Shown in pieces: positions 11,584 to 21,960 of a stretch of DNA of 64,000 bases. Position 1 is the first letter of the stretch. Each line of letters starts with the position of its first letter. The DNA is from Streptomyces atratus (GTDB lineage Bacteria > Actinomycetota > Actinomycetes > Streptomycetales > Streptomycetaceae), in the NCBI RefSeq assembly GCF_900119365.1, contig NZ_FPJO01000004.1, positions 124,001 through 188,000 of the forward strand, read 5' to 3'. The translations under genes were made by a program, and so were the position numbers. The notes under the pieces are model-generated. The model was not told the DNA's origin. It made no database searches and saw only the letters and a list, made by a program, of their open reading frames with translations.

Positions 11584-13314
11584 GTGACGACGACGGGCAC
11601 AACAGGGGCAGCCGACGAAGAGGAGACGTACGCGAACGAGCTTCCGGTCCATGCCAAGGAACCGGGAAACGTCGTCATCAAGTGGCTGACCACCACCGAC
11701 CACAAGACGATCGGCACGCTCTACCTCGTCACCTCGTTCGCCTTCTTCGTCGTCGGCGGGGTGCTGGCCCTGGTCATGCGCGCCGAGCTGGCGCGTCCGG
11801 GGATCCAGATCGTCTCGCCCGAGCAGTTCAACCAGGCGTTCACGATCCACGGCACGATCATGCTGCTGATGTTCGCGACGCCGCTGTTCGCCGGATTCAC
11901 CAACTGGATCATGCCGCTGCAGATCGGCGCACCCGACGTGGCGTTCCCGCGGCTGAACATGTTCGCGTACTGGCTCTACCTCTTCGGCTCGGTCATCGTC
12001 GTCGGCGGCTTCCTCACCCCGAACGGCGCGGCGGACTTCGGCTGGTTCGCCTACTCCCCGCTGACCGACGCGGTCCGCTCACCGGGCATCGGCAGCGACA
12101 TGTGGATCATGGGTCTGGCCTTCTCCGGCTTCGGTACGATCCTCGGTTCGGTCAACTTCATCACCACGATCATCGGCATGCGCGCCCCCGGCATGACGAT
12201 GTTCCGCATGCCGATCTTCGTCTGGAACGTCCTGCTGACCGCCGTGCTGGTCCTGCTGGCCTTCCCGGTCCTCGCGGCGGCACTTCTGGTGCTGGAGGCG
12301 GACCGCAAGTTCGGCGCGCACGTCTTCGACCCGGCCTACGGCGGCGCCCTGCTCTGGCAGCACCTCTTCTGGTTCTTCGGCCACCCGGAGGTGTACATCA
12401 TCGCGCTGCCGTTCTTCGGCATCGTCAGTGAGATCATCCCGGTCTTCAGCCGGAAGCCGATCTTCGGCTACATCGGCCTGATCAGCGCGACGATCGCCAT
12501 CGCGGGCCTCTCCGCGACCGTGTGGGCGCACCACATGTTCGTCACGGGCGGGGTGCTGCTGCCCTTCTTCTCGTTCATGACCTTCCTCATCGCGGTCCCG
12601 ACCGGTGTGAAGTTCTTCAACTGGATCGGCACCATGTGGCACGGGTCGCTGTCCTTCGAGACACCGATGCTCTGGTCGATCGGCTTCCTGGTGACCTTCC
12701 TCTTCGGCGGCCTGACCGGCGTGATCCTCGCGTCGCCGCCGATGGACTTCCACGTCTCGGACTCGTACTTCGTCGTCGCGCACTTCCACTACGTCGTCTT
12801 CGGCACCGTGGTCTTCGCGATGTTCGCCGGATTCCACTTCTGGTGGCCGAAGTTCACCGGCAAGATGCTGGACGAGCGGCTCGGTCAGATCACGTTCTGG
12901 ACGCTGTTCGTGGGCTTCCACGGCACGTTCCTGGTGCAGCACTGGCTGGGGGCCGAGGGCATGCCGCGCCGCTACGCGGACTACCTCGCCGCGGACGGCT
13001 TCACCGCGCTGAACACGGTCTCGACGATCTCCTCGTTCCTGCTCGGTCTGTCGGTGCTGCCGTTCTTCTACAACGTGTGGAAGACCGCGAAGTACGGCAA
13101 GAACGTCGGGGTCGACGACCCGTGGGGCTACGGCCGTTCGCTGGAGTGGGCGACCTCCTGCCCGCCGCCGCGGCACAACTTCCTCACCCTGCCGCGGATC
13201 CGTTCCGAATCCCCGGCCTTCGACCTGCACCACCCCTCGGTCCGCGCGCTCGACGTAGCCCTCAACCGTGCGGACACGGAGCTGCCCCGAACTCAGGGGG
13301 ACGACCGGGCCTGA
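11584..13314 (+). CDS. ctaD: cytochrome c oxidase subunit I
   Basis: 576 residues, a 12-helix heme-copper oxidase subunit I. The metal ligands are visible: His267 in [10 protein letters not shown] (CuB and the cross-linked Tyr), His316-His317 in WAHHMF (CuB), His400 and His402 in HFHYVVFG (heme a3 and heme a). These sit a constant 9 residues before the Paracoccus positions. It reduces O2 to water while pumping protons. The GTG at 11584 has AAGGAG 7 nt upstream. No subunit II, III or bc1 genes are nearby, so this looks like an accessory copy rather than the main ctaCDE-qcr cluster; a small membrane protein and a type II NADH dehydrogenase follow. Confidence 0.95.
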   Translation: MTTTGTTGAADEEETYANELPVHAKEPGNVVIKWLTTTDHKTIGTLYLVTSFAFFVVGGVLALVMRAELARPGIQIVSPEQFNQAFTIHGTIMLLMFATPLFAGFTNWIMPLQIGAPDVAFPRLNMFAYWLYLFGSVIVVGGFLTPNGAADFGWFAYSPLTDAVRSPGIGSDMWIMGLAFSGFGTILGSVNFITTIIGMRAPGMTMFRMPIFVWNVLLTAVLVLLAFPVLAAALLVLEADRKFGAHVFDPAYGGALLWQHLFWFFGHPEVYIIALPFFGIVSEIIPVFSRKPIFGYIGLISATIAIAGLSATVWAHHMFVTGGVLLPFFSFMTFLIAVPTGVKFFNWIGTMWHGSLSFETPMLWSIGFLVTFLFGGLTGVILASPPMDFHVSDSYFVVAHFHYVVFGTVVFAMFAGFHFWWPKFTGKMLDERLGQITFWTLFVGFHGTFLVQHWLGAEGMPRRYADYLAADGFTALNTVSTISSFLLGLSVLPFFYNVWKTAKYGKNVGVDDPWGYGRSLEWATSCPPPRHNFLTLPRIRSESPAFDLHHPSVRALDVALNRADTELPRTQGDDRA

Positions 13315-13343
13315 GCGTGGCGGCCCGGCGGGAGGAGGAGCGA

Positions 13344-13685
13344 GTGGACCCCGACAAGGACAGCGCCCGCGGTCTGGCACAGCTGCAGGGCTACCTGCTG
13401 TGGAGCGCCGAGGTCGAGGAGGCCCGCCGCCGGGCGGCCCGCTTCACCGACGAGCTGCCCTGGCTCACCACGGCACAGCGCGAGGACGTGGAACGCGTCT
13501 ACACCGCCGACCGCCTCGCCGCATCACAGGCGACGCTCGCCCGGATCTCCGCCCGCGCCACCTCGCTGCGCGGCGAGTACGAGGCGCGCTACCGCCTGCT
13601 CAAGGCACGCTGCGTGGCCGCCGGTGTCGTGTTCGCCGGCGCGGTCGGCGGCACCTGTACCGCACTCACCCTGCTGACCCGCTGA
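13344..13685 (+). CDS. small coiled-coil protein with a C-terminal membrane anchor
   Basis: 113 residues, not recognised. The body is charged and helical (EVEEARRRAARF, ATSLRGEYEARYRLL), likely coiled coil, and about residues 90-110 form one hydrophobic span (AAGVVFAGAVGG) ending at the C-terminus. The GTG at 13344 is chosen because GGAGGAGGAG precedes it; an earlier in-frame GTG at 13317 lies before that ribosome site. It starts 29 nt after ctaD and is followed by a type II NADH dehydrogenase, so it may be an assembly or anchoring factor of this respiratory module. That role is only inferred from position. Confidence 0.7.
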   Translation: MDPDKDSARGLAQLQGYLLWSAEVEEARRRAARFTDELPWLTTAQREDVERVYTADRLAASQATLARISARATSLRGEYEARYRLLKARCVAAGVVFAGAVGGTCTALTLLTR

Positions 13686-13780
13686 CCGGGTGGCGTCGTC
13701 CGTCCGCCGTCCCCAGCAGGCGAACTCGCCCGGGGCTCGTGAAGATGGAACGACGGGCGCGTGCGACGGCAGGCGAACGT

Positions 13781-15175
13781 ATGACCGTACAGGCCCGAGA
13801 AGGGACGAACACTGTGGCACGCCCCAGGATCCTCGTTGTCGGAGCCGGATTCGCCGGAGTGGAATGCGTACGCCGTCTGGAGCGCGGGCTCGCCCCCGGC
13901 GAGGCGGAGATCGCGCTCGTCGCCCCGTTCTCGTACCAGCTCTACCTCCCCCTGCTGCCTCAGGTGGCGGCGGGCGTGCTCACCCCGCAGTCGGTCGCCG
14001 TATCGCTGCGCCGCAGCCGCAAGCACCGCACCCGGATCATTCCGGGCGGGGCCATCGGCGTGGACCCCAAGGCGAAGATCTGCATCATCCGCAAGATCAC
14101 CGACGAGATCGTCTACGAGCCCTACGACTACATCGTGCTCAGCGCCGGGAGCGTCACCCGTACCTTCGACATCCCCGGTCTGCTGGACAACGCGCGGGGC
14201 ATGAAGACTCTGGCCGAGGCCGCATATGTACGGGACCATGTGATCGCCCAGCTCGACCTCGCGGACGCCAGCCACGACGAGAACGAACGCGCCTCGCGGC
14301 TGCAGTTCGTGGTGGTCGGCGGCGGCTACGCCGGCACCGAGACGGCCGCCTGCCTGCAGCGCCTCACCACCAACGCGGTCAGGCACTACCCCAGGCTCGA
14401 CCCGAAGCTCATCAAGTGGCACCTCATCGACATCGCCCCGAAGCTGATGCCCGAGCTGGGGGACAAGCTGGGCCGGAGCGCCCTGGAGATGCTGCGCGCC
14501 CGCGGCATCGAGGTGTCGCTCGGCGTCTCGATCGCCGAGGCCGCCCCGGAGAAGGTGACCTTCACCGACGGCCGGGTGCTGCCCTGCCGGACCCTGATCT
14601 GGACGGCGGGCGTCACCGCGAGCCCGCTGGTCACCACGTTCGACGCGGAGACGGTACGCGGCCGGCTGGCCGTCACCCCCGAGATGCGCCTGCCGGGCTT
14701 CGACGGAGTCTTCGCCCTCGGCGACTGCGCGGCCGTACCGGACCTGAGCAAGGGCGACGGAGCGGTCTGCCCGCCCACCGCACAGCACGCCATGCGCCAG
14801 GGCCGCAGGCTCGCCGACAACCTCATCGCGACCCTGCGCCACCAGCCGCTGAAGCCGTACGTCCACAAGGACCTCGGCCTCGTCGTGGACCTCGGCGGCA
14901 AGGACGCGGTCTCCAAGCCGCTCGGCGTCGAGCTGCACGGAATCCCCGCGCAGGCCGTCGCCCGCGGATACCACTGGTCGGCGCTGCGCACCAATGTCGC
15001 CAAGGCACGGGTGATGACCAACTGGGTGCTCAACGCGGTCGCGGGCGACGACTTCGTACGCACCGGCTTCCTGTCCCGGCAGCCGGCCAGACTGCGCGAC
15101 TTCGAGCACGCGGACGCCTACCTCACACCGGCGCAGGTCCGCGAGCACACCGCCTCGCTGCACACCGGCACCTGA
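13781..15175 (+). CDS. ndh: type II NADH:quinone oxidoreductase (NDH-2)
   Basis: 464 residues from the ATG at 13781; a GTG at 13814 with AAGGGA 8 nt upstream is an equally good start and would give 453. Two Rossmann motifs are visible: GAGFAGVE near residue 20 for FAD and VVGGGYAGTETA near 180 for NADH, then FALGDCAA near 315 closing the FAD site. No transmembrane helix is needed; NDH-2 binds the membrane by its C-terminus and passes electrons from NADH to menaquinone without pumping protons. Following ctaD and the small anchored protein, it completes a minimal NADH-to-oxygen route lacking only the cytochrome bc part. Confidence 0.88.
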   Translation: MTVQAREGTNTVARPRILVVGAGFAGVECVRRLERGLAPGEAEIALVAPFSYQLYLPLLPQVAAGVLTPQSVAVSLRRSRKHRTRIIPGGAIGVDPKAKICIIRKITDEIVYEPYDYIVLSAGSVTRTFDIPGLLDNARGMKTLAEAAYVRDHVIAQLDLADASHDENERASRLQFVVVGGGYAGTETAACLQRLTTNAVRHYPRLDPKLIKWHLIDIAPKLMPELGDKLGRSALEMLRARGIEVSLGVSIAEAAPEKVTFTDGRVLPCRTLIWTAGVTASPLVTTFDAETVRGRLAVTPEMRLPGFDGVFALGDCAAVPDLSKGDGAVCPPTAQHAMRQGRRLADNLIATLRHQPLKPYVHKDLGLVVDLGGKDAVSKPLGVELHGIPAQAVARGYHWSALRTNVAKARVMTNWVLNAVAGDDFVRTGFLSRQPARLRDFEHADAYLTPAQVREHTASLHTGT

Positions 15176-15215
15176 CCGCGCACCGCGGGGCCGGGGCGGA
15201 GAACGGCCGGTCGGA

Positions 15216-16214
15216 TCAGCTGTTGCCCGCGTGCCCGGCCGTCAGCCCGGGATCCCGCTCGGCCACCGGGTCCAGGATGTCGTCGATCCCCTTCAGCAGC
15301 TCCGCGTCGAGCGTCACACCGGCCGCCGCGGCGTTCTCCGTCACCTGCTCGGGCCGGGAGGCGCCGATGATCGCGGCAGAGACGTTGGAGTTCTGCAGCA
15401 CCCACGCGACCGCGAGCTGGGCCAGGCTGAGACCGGCGCCGTCGGCGAGCGGCCGCAACCGCTGAACGCGCTCCAGCACATCGTCGCGCAGCCAGTCGGC
15501 GATCATGTTCGCACCGCCCTTGTCGTCCGTCGCCCGCGAACCGGCCGGGAGCGGCGCACCGGGCCTGTACTTGCCCGTGAGCGCGCCCTGAGCGATCGGG
15601 GACCAGACGATCTGGCCGATGCCCAGCTCCTCGGACGCGGGCACCACCTCGCTCTCGATGACCCGCCACAGCGCCGAGTACTGCGGCTGGTTGGAGATCA
15701 GCGGCACCCGCAGCTCGCGGGCCAGTCCGTGTGCGGCGCGGAGCTGGCCGGCCGTCCATTCCGAAACACCGATGTACAGGGCCTTGCCGGAGCGGACGAC
15801 GTCGGCGAAGGCCTCCATGGTCTCCTCCAGCGGTGTGGAGTGGTCGTAGCGGTGGGCCTGGTACAGGTCCACGTAGTCCGTCTGCAGGCGGCGCAGCGAA
15901 TTGTCGATGGACTCCATGATGTGCTTGCGGCCGAGCCCCCGGTCGTTGTTTCCGGGACCGGTCGGGAAGTAGACCTTGGTGAACACCTCGAGACTCTCGC
16001 GGCGTTCGTTCCTGAGCGCCCGGCCCAGGACGGCTTCGGCCCGGGTCTCGGCGTAGACGTCCGCGGTGTCGAAGGTGGTGATTCCGGCGTCCAGGGCGGC
16101 GCGGATGCAGGCCACCGCTGCGTCCTCCTCCACCTGGGAGCCGTGGGTGAGCCAGTTTCCGTAAGCGATCTCACTGATGGTCAGGCCGCTGCGGCCGAGT
16201 CGGCGAAACTCCAT
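15216..16214 (-). CDS. aldo/keto reductase
   Basis: 332 residues with the AKR catalytic tetrad Asp49, Tyr54, Lys80 and His121, in FDTADVYA, VFTK and YQAHRYD. The MEFRRLGRSGL start and LYIGVSEWTA fit the voltage-gated K+ channel beta-subunit-like subfamily, NADPH-dependent reductases of aldehydes and ketones. Physiological substrate unknown. It converges with the NDH-2 gene (stops 15175 and 15216) and is preceded by the Rho paralogue on the same strand, 87 nt upstream. Confidence 0.9.
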   Translation of the reverse strand: MEFRRLGRSGLTISEIAYGNWLTHGSQVEEDAAVACIRAALDAGITTFDTADVYAETRAEAVLGRALRNERRESLEVFTKVYFPTGPGNNDRGLGRKHIMESIDNSLRRLQTDYVDLYQAHRYDHSTPLEETMEAFADVVRSGKALYIGVSEWTAGQLRAAHGLARELRVPLISNQPQYSALWRVIESEVVPASEELGIGQIVWSPIAQGALTGKYRPGAPLPAGSRATDDKGGANMIADWLRDDVLERVQRLRPLADGAGLSLAQLAVAWVLQNSNVSAAIIGASRPEQVTENAAAAGVTLDAELLKGIDDILDPVAERDPGLTAGHAGNS

Positions 16215-16301
16215 GTGGCTGCTCTCCCTGTGTTCGTGAGGCGCGGATCGTGCAAGGACCCGGCCATGCTATTGCGCAGGGCCGGCGCCGCCCGGGCAGG
16301 C

Positions 16302-17444
16302 TCAGGTCTCGGGGACGGTGCGGTGGACGGCGCGGAGGAAGGCCGCGTTGTCCGGGGTGCGGCGGATCCGGTCGAGCAGTGTCTCCAGCGCGTTCTGCGG
16401 CTCCCTGGCGTGCAGCGCGCGCCGCAGTCGCCGTACGACTCGCAACTCGCTCCCCGGTACGAGGAGTTCCTCGCGCCGGGTGCCGGACGCCGGGATGTTC
16501 ACGGCCGGGTGGATGCGCTTCTCGGCGAGCCGGCGGTCGAGCCGGAGCTCCATGTTGCCGGTGCTCTTCAGTTCCTCGAAGAAGTAGTCGTCGGCGCGGG
16601 AGCCGGTCTCCACCAGCGCGGTGGCCAGGATGGTGAGGGAGCCGCCCTCCTCGGCGAGCCGTGCGGCGCCGAAGAACTGCTTGGGGCCGAGCAGGGCGGC
16701 TGCGTCGACGCCGCCGCTGAGGGTGCGTCCGCCCGCGGCGGAGGCGTTGTTGTGGGCGCGGCACAGCCGGGTGAGGGAGTCGAGCAGGATGACGACGTCC
16801 TGGCCCTGCTCGACCAGCCGCTTGGCGCGTTCGACCGCGAGGTCGGCGAGTGCGATGTGATCCTTCGCGGGCCGGTCGAAGGTCGAGGCGAGCACCTCGC
16901 CCCGTACGGACCGGCGCATGTCGGTGACCTCTTCGGGGCGTTCGTCGACCAGCACCACCATCAGATGGCACTCGGGGTGGTTGGCGGCGACAGCGGCGGC
17001 GATCTGCTGGAGCAGCACGGTCTTGCCCGTCCGGGGCGGGGCGACGACGAGCCCGCGCTGCCCCTTGCCGATCGGTGCGACCAGGTCGACGAGACGCATC
17101 GCGGCGCCGCCGGACGGTGTCTCCAGCCGCAGCCGTTGCCCGGGGTGGAGCGGGGTGAGGTCGCGGAAGTGCGGACGGCCGCGAAGGGCCTGCGGGGAGA
17201 GGCCGTTGACCCGCTCCACGGTGGACAGGGTGCGTGGCCGGTCGCAGAGCCCCTCGACGTCATCGCCCCGGCGCAGGCCGTGGCGGCGGATCAGGGCGGC
17301 CGGGACCACCACGTCGCCGGGGGAGGGGTGGCCGCCCCGGACGCGCAGCGCGCCGTTCCCCTGATGGGTGAGGTCGAGGACGCCTCTGGCTTCCTCGGTG
17401 GTCAACTCCTTTTGCAGAAGCGGGTGTTCGAGAGTGCTGGTCAT
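16302..17444 (-). CDS. short Rho-type transcription termination factor (second Rho)
   Basis: 380 residues; the main Streptomyces Rho is much longer, with an inserted N-terminal region. The helicase core is intact: Walker A PPRTGKT (Lys141), [11 protein letters not shown] (167-176), LLDSLTR (Asp222, Ser223) and [11 protein letters not shown]. The N-terminal cold-shock RNA site is degraded: where E. coli Rho has the aromatic RNP1 residues Phe62 and Phe64 in GFGFLR, this protein has Asn30 and Ala32 (GNGALR). In [10 protein letters not shown], Ser294 occupies the place of E. coli Gly337, a bicyclomycin-contact position. ATG start with AAAGGA upstream. It probably still forms a hexameric RNA-dependent ATPase, but whether it terminates transcription is open. 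Confidence 0.88.
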   Translation of the reverse strand: MTSTLEHPLLQKELTTEEARGVLDLTHQGNGALRVRGGHPSPGDVVVPAALIRRHGLRRGDDVEGLCDRPRTLSTVERVNGLSPQALRGRPHFRDLTPLHPGQRLRLETPSGGAAMRLVDLVAPIGKGQRGLVVAPPRTGKTVLLQQIAAAVAANHPECHLMVVLVDERPEEVTDMRRSVRGEVLASTFDRPAKDHIALADLAVERAKRLVEQGQDVVILLDSLTRLCRAHNNASAAGGRTLSGGVDAAALLGPKQFFGAARLAEEGGSLTILATALVETGSRADDYFFEELKSTGNMELRLDRRLAEKRIHPAVNIPASGTRREELLVPGSELRVVRRLRRALHAREPQNALETLLDRIRRTPDNAAFLRAVHRTVPET

Positions 17445-17820
17445 GGAGAGCGGTCCTTTCGCGGACATGGCGAATGAGGGGGGCCGGACGGCGCGGGCGG
17501 AAGAGATCACGCCCCGCACGACGGGCGGGAAAGCTCGGACGGAGAAAGCCGGGCCCGAACTGGGTGAGGTGATGCGGAAAGCCGGATCGCCGGTCGGGAG
17601 GAGACGGGCGTGGTGGCTTCGGAGAGGTGGATCTGCACCGGCGCCTCGAAACGAGGCGGACACATGCGGTGATTGCATGGTACCACGGCGCTCGGGAGCC
17701 GGGGCGGAGTCGAAGGTCCCGATATCCGGTTGCCGCGGCGTTCACGGAGTGATGTGGTTCTGCGGGCCACCCGCCCGTTCACCCCATTCCGACCGGCGCC
17801 CCGGGCGCGGAGGAGTCACC
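17445..17820. other. 376-nt divergent region between the Rho paralogue and a GNAT gene
   Basis: No credible gene. It contains a perfect 7-bp inverted repeat with an AAA loop at 17642-17658, which would form a hairpin in a long 5' leader of the Rho paralogue or act as an operator. Start-side signals for both flanking genes must lie here. Confidence 0.45.
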
Positions 17821-18702
17821 TTGTCCCTGCGCATCACCGCACTGGCCGACCCCGACCGGGCCGACGGGAGCCACCGTCTGGCCTGGCTCGCCTCCGATCC
17901 CGCGGGCAGCCCGCTCGGCTCGGCGTTCCTGCGCGTCTTCACCCGTGAGGGCCAGGACCACCTCGCCGAACTGGAGCTCCGCGTGCATCCGGCCGAGCGC
18001 CGCAAGGGGGTCGGCTCGCGGCTGTTCGACGCGGCGGTCGCCGCCGCCCGCGAGGAGGGGAGGCGCAGCGTCATCGCACAGGTCGAGGCCGATTCCCCGG
18101 GGGACGGTTTCCTGCGGGCCAAGGGGCTGCGCAAGGTGCTGACCCTGACCTACGTCCGGCTTCCGCTGGCGAAGGCCGACACGGGGGCGCTGCGCCGGGC
18201 CGTCGGGCAGCCGCATCCGGGCTACCGGCTCATCTCCTGGGACGGCACCGTCCCGGACGAGCTCGCGCCGACGTTCGCCGCGTCCCGCCGGGCCATGGAC
18301 GACATGCCCATGGACGACACCGACTTCGGCACGGTCGTCTGGGACGTGGACCGGGTCCGGTCCGTGGCGGCGGCCGTCGCGGAACGCGGCGAGCTGCTCC
18401 ACACGGTCGCGGCGGTCGACGAGTCCGACGCCACGATCGTGGGCTTCACGGAACTGGTCGTCCCGGGCGACGGCAAGGGCGACGCCCAGCACTACGGCAC
18501 CGGAGTCCTTCCCGAGCACCGGGGGCACGGCCTCGGCCGGTGGATGAAGGTGCGGTCCATCCTCCGGGCCCGAGAAAGCCACCCCGGCCTGGAAGGGCTG
18601 CTGACGGACACCGCCGACAGCAATACGCACATGCGGTGCATCAACGACGAGCTCGGCTACGAGCCGACACACAGGTCGGTCGAGTACCAGCTCGACCTGT
18701 AG
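17821..18702 (+). CDS. tandem GNAT-family N-acetyltransferase
   Basis: 293 residues from a TTG at 17821, chosen because AGGAG (17811-17815) is 5 nt upstream and the protein then starts at the first domain. Two GNAT folds: the first with ELRVHPAERRKGVGSRLF near residues 53-72 (acetyl-CoA pyrophosphate loop R/QxxGxG/A), the second with TGVLPEHRGHGLGRWMK near 225-242. Such double-GNAT proteins acetylate small amines, aminoglycosides or mycothiol precursors; MshD is one example, but I see nothing specific for it. Single gene, ending at a convergent hairpin shared with meaB. Confidence 0.85.
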   Translation: MSLRITALADPDRADGSHRLAWLASDPAGSPLGSAFLRVFTREGQDHLAELELRVHPAERRKGVGSRLFDAAVAAAREEGRRSVIAQVEADSPGDGFLRAKGLRKVLTLTYVRLPLAKADTGALRRAVGQPHPGYRLISWDGTVPDELAPTFAASRRAMDDMPMDDTDFGTVVWDVDRVRSVAAAVAERGELLHTVAAVDESDATIVGFTELVVPGDGKGDAQHYGTGVLPEHRGHGLGRWMKVRSILRARESHPGLEGLLTDTADSNTHMRCINDELGYEPTHRSVEYQLDL

Positions 18703-18713
18703 GAGCGGTCCGT

Positions 18714-18744
18714 CCGGTGGCCGGGGCGAGGCCCCGACCACCGG
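18714..18744. terminator. bidirectional intrinsic terminator
   Basis: A 14-bp stem with one mismatch and a 3-nt loop, between the convergent stops of the GNAT gene (18702) and meaB (18757). Confidence 0.65.
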
Positions 18745-18756
18745 CCTTCTTCCGGA

Positions 18757-19746
18757 TCAGACCGTGCCCCGGAACGCGGCCAGGATCCGCTCGGCCGCCA
18801 GCGTGGCCGTCAACTCACCTTCCCGCACCAGCTGTTCCAGATCCGGGGTGAGCGCGCGCACCTCCGGATGGCCGCGCAGACTCTCCAGCAGCTCGTCGCG
18901 CACCATCGTCCAGGTCCAGTCGACCTGCTGGTCACGGCGCTTCGCGGCGAGCCGGCCGGTCGATTCCAGCAGCGCGCGATGCTGCTCCAGCCGCTCCCAC
19001 AGCGTGTCGAGACCGGCCGGCTCACGGGCGCTGCAGGTGAGGACGGGCGGGGTCCACGCCGCGTCCACCGGGTGCATCAGCCGCAGCGCACCCGCCAGTT
19101 CACGCGCGGCCGCGCGGGCGTCGCGTTCGTGCGGGCCGTCCGCCTTGTTGACCGCGATCGCGTCCGCCAGCTCCAGCACACCCTTCTTGATCCCCTGGAG
19201 CTGATCGCCGGTCCGGGCCAGCGTCAGCAGCAGAAACGTGTCGACCATGTTGGCCACCGCCGTTTCCGACTGCCCGACGCCGACCGTCTCCACCAGGACC
19301 ACGTCGTACCCCGCGGCCTCCATCACCACGATGGACTCCCGGGTCGCCTTGGCCACCCCGCCGAGGGTCCCGGCGGTCGGGGACGGACGCACGAACGCCG
19401 CCGGGTCCACCGCGAGCCGCTCCATCCTGGTCTTGTCGCCCAGGATGGAGCCGCCCGTACGGCTGGAGGACGGGTCGACGGCCAGCACCGCGACCCGGTG
19501 CCCGAGCCCGGTGAGCATGGTGCCCAGCGCGTCGATGAAGGTGGACTTCCCGACCCCCGGCACGCCGCTGATGCCGATCCGCCGGGCGGCGCCGGAGTGC
19601 GGCAGCAGCTCGCGCAGCAACTGCTGGGCCAGCGCCCGGTGATCGGGGCGGGTGGACTCGACGAGAGTGATGGCGCGCGCGATGTGCGCCCGCTTCCCGT
19701 CGAGCACCCCCTTCACATAGCTGTCGATGTCGATCTTCGGAGCCAT
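18757..19746 (-). CDS. meaB: methylmalonyl-CoA mutase-associated GTPase MeaB
   Basis: 329 residues of the MeaB/ArgK G3E GTPase family. Walker A is GVPGVGKS at 61-68; the AVDPSSSRTGGSILGDKTRM block, VETVGVGQSE (switch region) and NKAD (base recognition) follow. MeaB gates adenosylcobalamin loading and protects or repairs methylmalonyl-CoA mutase during turnover. Start ATG at 19746 lies 12 nt after the mutB stop, so it is the third gene of mutA-mutB-meaB. Confidence 0.93.
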   Translation of the reverse strand: MAPKIDIDSYVKGVLDGKRAHIARAITLVESTRPDHRALAQQLLRELLPHSGAARRIGISGVPGVGKSTFIDALGTMLTGLGHRVAVLAVDPSSSRTGGSILGDKTRMERLAVDPAAFVRPSPTAGTLGGVAKATRESIVVMEAAGYDVVLVETVGVGQSETAVANMVDTFLLLTLARTGDQLQGIKKGVLELADAIAVNKADGPHERDARAAARELAGALRLMHPVDAAWTPPVLTCSAREPAGLDTLWERLEQHRALLESTGRLAAKRRDQQVDWTWTMVRDELLESLRGHPEVRALTPDLEQLVREGELTATLAAERILAAFRGTV

Positions 19747-19758
19747 CGGGTCAGCGGC

Positions 19759-21960
19759 TCACAGCTCGTGACCGAGCGCGGCACCGAGCCGCGTCACCAG
19801 GTCGTACGCGGCATCCGGAATGACCGTGCCGGGCGGGAACACGGCCGTCGCGCCCGCCTCGTGCAGGGCCTCGACGTCCTGCGGCGGAATCACCCCGCCC
19901 ACCACGATCATGATGTCCTCGCGCCCCTCGGCCGCCAGCTCCTCACGGAGCGCCGGCACCAGCGTGAGGTGCCCGGCGGCCAGTGAGGAGACGCCCACGA
20001 TGTGCACGTCCGCCTCCACCGCCTGCCGCGCCACCTCGGCCGGCGTCTGGAACAGCGGGCCGACGTCGACGTCGAAGCCCAGGTCGGCGAAGGCCGTCGA
20101 GATCACCTTCTGGCCGCGGTCGTGGCCGTCCTGTCCCATCTTGGCGACCAGGATGCGCGGACGGCGTCCCTCGGCCTCCTCGAACCTGTCCACCAGTGCC
20201 CGGGTCCGGTCCACGGATGGGGATTCACCTGCCTCGTTGCGATACACACCGGAGATCGTACGGATCTGGCCCGCATGCCTCCCGTACACCTTCTCCAGGG
20301 CGTCCGAGATCTCGCCCACCGTCGCCATCGCGCGTGCCGCGTCGACGGCGAGGGCCAGCAGATTGCCTTCGAGACCGGGGCCGGGCTCCCGCTCGGCCGC
20401 CGCCGTGAGCGCGTTCAGCGCGGCCCGGCAGGCCGACTCGTCGCGCTCCTCGCGCAGCCGGCGCAGCTTCGCGATCTGCTGGGCGCGCACCGACGAGTTG
20501 TCGACCTTGAGCACATCGATCTGCTCATCGGTCTCCACCCGGTACTTGTTCACCCCGATCACCGGCTGGCGCCCCGAGTCGATCCGCGCCTGGGTGCGGG
20601 CCGCGGCTTCCTCCACCCGGAGCTTCGGAATGCCCGCGTCGATGGCCTGCGCCATGCCGCCCGCGGCCTCGACCTCCTCGATGTGCTGCCAGGCCCGGCG
20701 CGCCAGGTCGTACGTCAGCTTCTCCACGTACGCGCTGCCGCCCCACGGGTCGATCACCCGGCCGGTGCCCGACTCCTGCTGGAGGAGCAGCTGGGTGTTG
20801 CGGGCGATCCGGGCGGAGAAGTCCGTCGGCAGGGCGAGTGCCTCGTCGAGTGCGTTGGTGTGCAGCGACTGGGTGTGCCCCTGGGTGGCCGCCATCGCCT
20901 CCACACAGGTCCGGGTGACGTTGTTGAACACGTCCTGCGCGGTCAGCGACCAACCCGAGGTCTGCGAATGGGTGCGCAGTGAAAGCGACTTGGCGTTCTT
21001 CGGCTCGAACTCCTTGACCAGCTTGGCCCAGAGCAGCCGGGCCGCCCGCAACTTCGCAATCTCCATGAAGAAGTTCATGCCGATCGCCCAGAAGAACGAC
21101 AGCCGCGGTGCGAACGCGTCCACGTCGAGACCGGCGTTCCGCCCGGCCCGCAGATACTCCACACCGTCCGCGAGGGTGTACGCCAGCTCCAGATCGGCCG
21201 TCGCACCCGCCTCCTGGATGTGATAGCCGGAAATGGAGATCGAGTTGTAGCGCGGCATCTTCTGCGAGGTGTACGCGAAGATGTCGGAGATGATCCGCAT
21301 CGAGGGCTTCGGCGGATAGATATAGGTGTTGCGGACCATGAACTCCTTCAGAATGTCGTTCTGAATGGTCCCGGCCAGTTTCTCGGGCCCGACGCCCTGT
21401 TCCTCCGCGGCCACGATGTACAGCGCCAGTACCGGGAGCACCGCGCCGTTCATCGTCATCGACACCGACATCCGGTCCAGCGGGATGCCGTCGAAGAGCT
21501 GCCGCATGTCGTAGATCGAGTCGATCGCCACGCCCGCCATGCCGACATCGCCGGTCACCCTCGGATGGTCGCTGTCGTAGCCGCGGTGGGTCGGCAGGTC
21601 GAAGGCGACGGAGAGACCCTTCTGCCCGGCCGCGAGGTTGCGGCGGTAGAAGGCGTTGGACTCCTCGGCGGTGGAGAACCCGGCATACTGACGGATCGTC
21701 CAGGGCTGGTTGACGTACATCGTCGGGTACGGGCCCCGCAGATACGGGGCGATGCCCGGATACGTACCGAGGAAGTCGAGCCCTTCGAGGTCGTGCCCGG
21801 TGTACAGCGGCTTGACCGCGATGCCTTCCGGGGTCTCCCACAGCAGATCGCCGTCGGAACTGCCGGAGGACTCCTTCACCGAGGTGCGCCACCGCTCCTC
21901 GGACACCTCGGCGGCGGCGCCCGGACCGAGCTCGATGCCGGAGAAGTCAGGGATACGCAT
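19759..21960 (-). CDS. mutB: methylmalonyl-CoA mutase, large catalytic subunit
   Basis: 733 residues. The first about 560 form the substrate-binding TIM barrel ([24 protein letters not shown]), and the C-terminal about 130 the cobalamin domain with DGHDRG, whose His613 is the lower cobalt ligand, plus GVSSLAAGH and GGVIPPQD. With MutA it interconverts methylmalonyl-CoA and succinyl-CoA, linking odd-chain, branched-chain and propionyl-CoA metabolism to the TCA cycle and, in Streptomyces, to extender units for polyketides. Its ATG shares one base with the mutA stop (TAATG), so translation is coupled. Confidence 0.97.
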   Translation of the reverse strand: MRIPDFSGIELGPGAAAEVSEERWRTSVKESSGSSDGDLLWETPEGIAVKPLYTGHDLEGLDFLGTYPGIAPYLRGPYPTMYVNQPWTIRQYAGFSTAEESNAFYRRNLAAGQKGLSVAFDLPTHRGYDSDHPRVTGDVGMAGVAIDSIYDMRQLFDGIPLDRMSVSMTMNGAVLPVLALYIVAAEEQGVGPEKLAGTIQNDILKEFMVRNTYIYPPKPSMRIISDIFAYTSQKMPRYNSISISGYHIQEAGATADLELAYTLADGVEYLRAGRNAGLDVDAFAPRLSFFWAIGMNFFMEIAKLRAARLLWAKLVKEFEPKNAKSLSLRTHSQTSGWSLTAQDVFNNVTRTCVEAMAATQGHTQSLHTNALDEALALPTDFSARIARNTQLLLQQESGTGRVIDPWGGSAYVEKLTYDLARRAWQHIEEVEAAGGMAQAIDAGIPKLRVEEAAARTQARIDSGRQPVIGVNKYRVETDEQIDVLKVDNSSVRAQQIAKLRRLREERDESACRAALNALTAAAEREPGPGLEGNLLALAVDAARAMATVGEISDALEKVYGRHAGQIRTISGVYRNEAGESPSVDRTRALVDRFEEAEGRRPRILVAKMGQDGHDRGQKVISTAFADLGFDVDVGPLFQTPAEVARQAVEADVHIVGVSSLAAGHLTLVPALREELAAEGREDIMIVVGGVIPPQDVEALHEAGATAVFPPGTVIPDAAYDLVTRLGAALGHEL

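Noticed and set aside
15231..17477. Long plus-strand open frame opposite the aldo/keto reductase and Rho paralogue
   Set aside because: Composition is shadow-like and both minus-strand genes have intact catalytic motifs.
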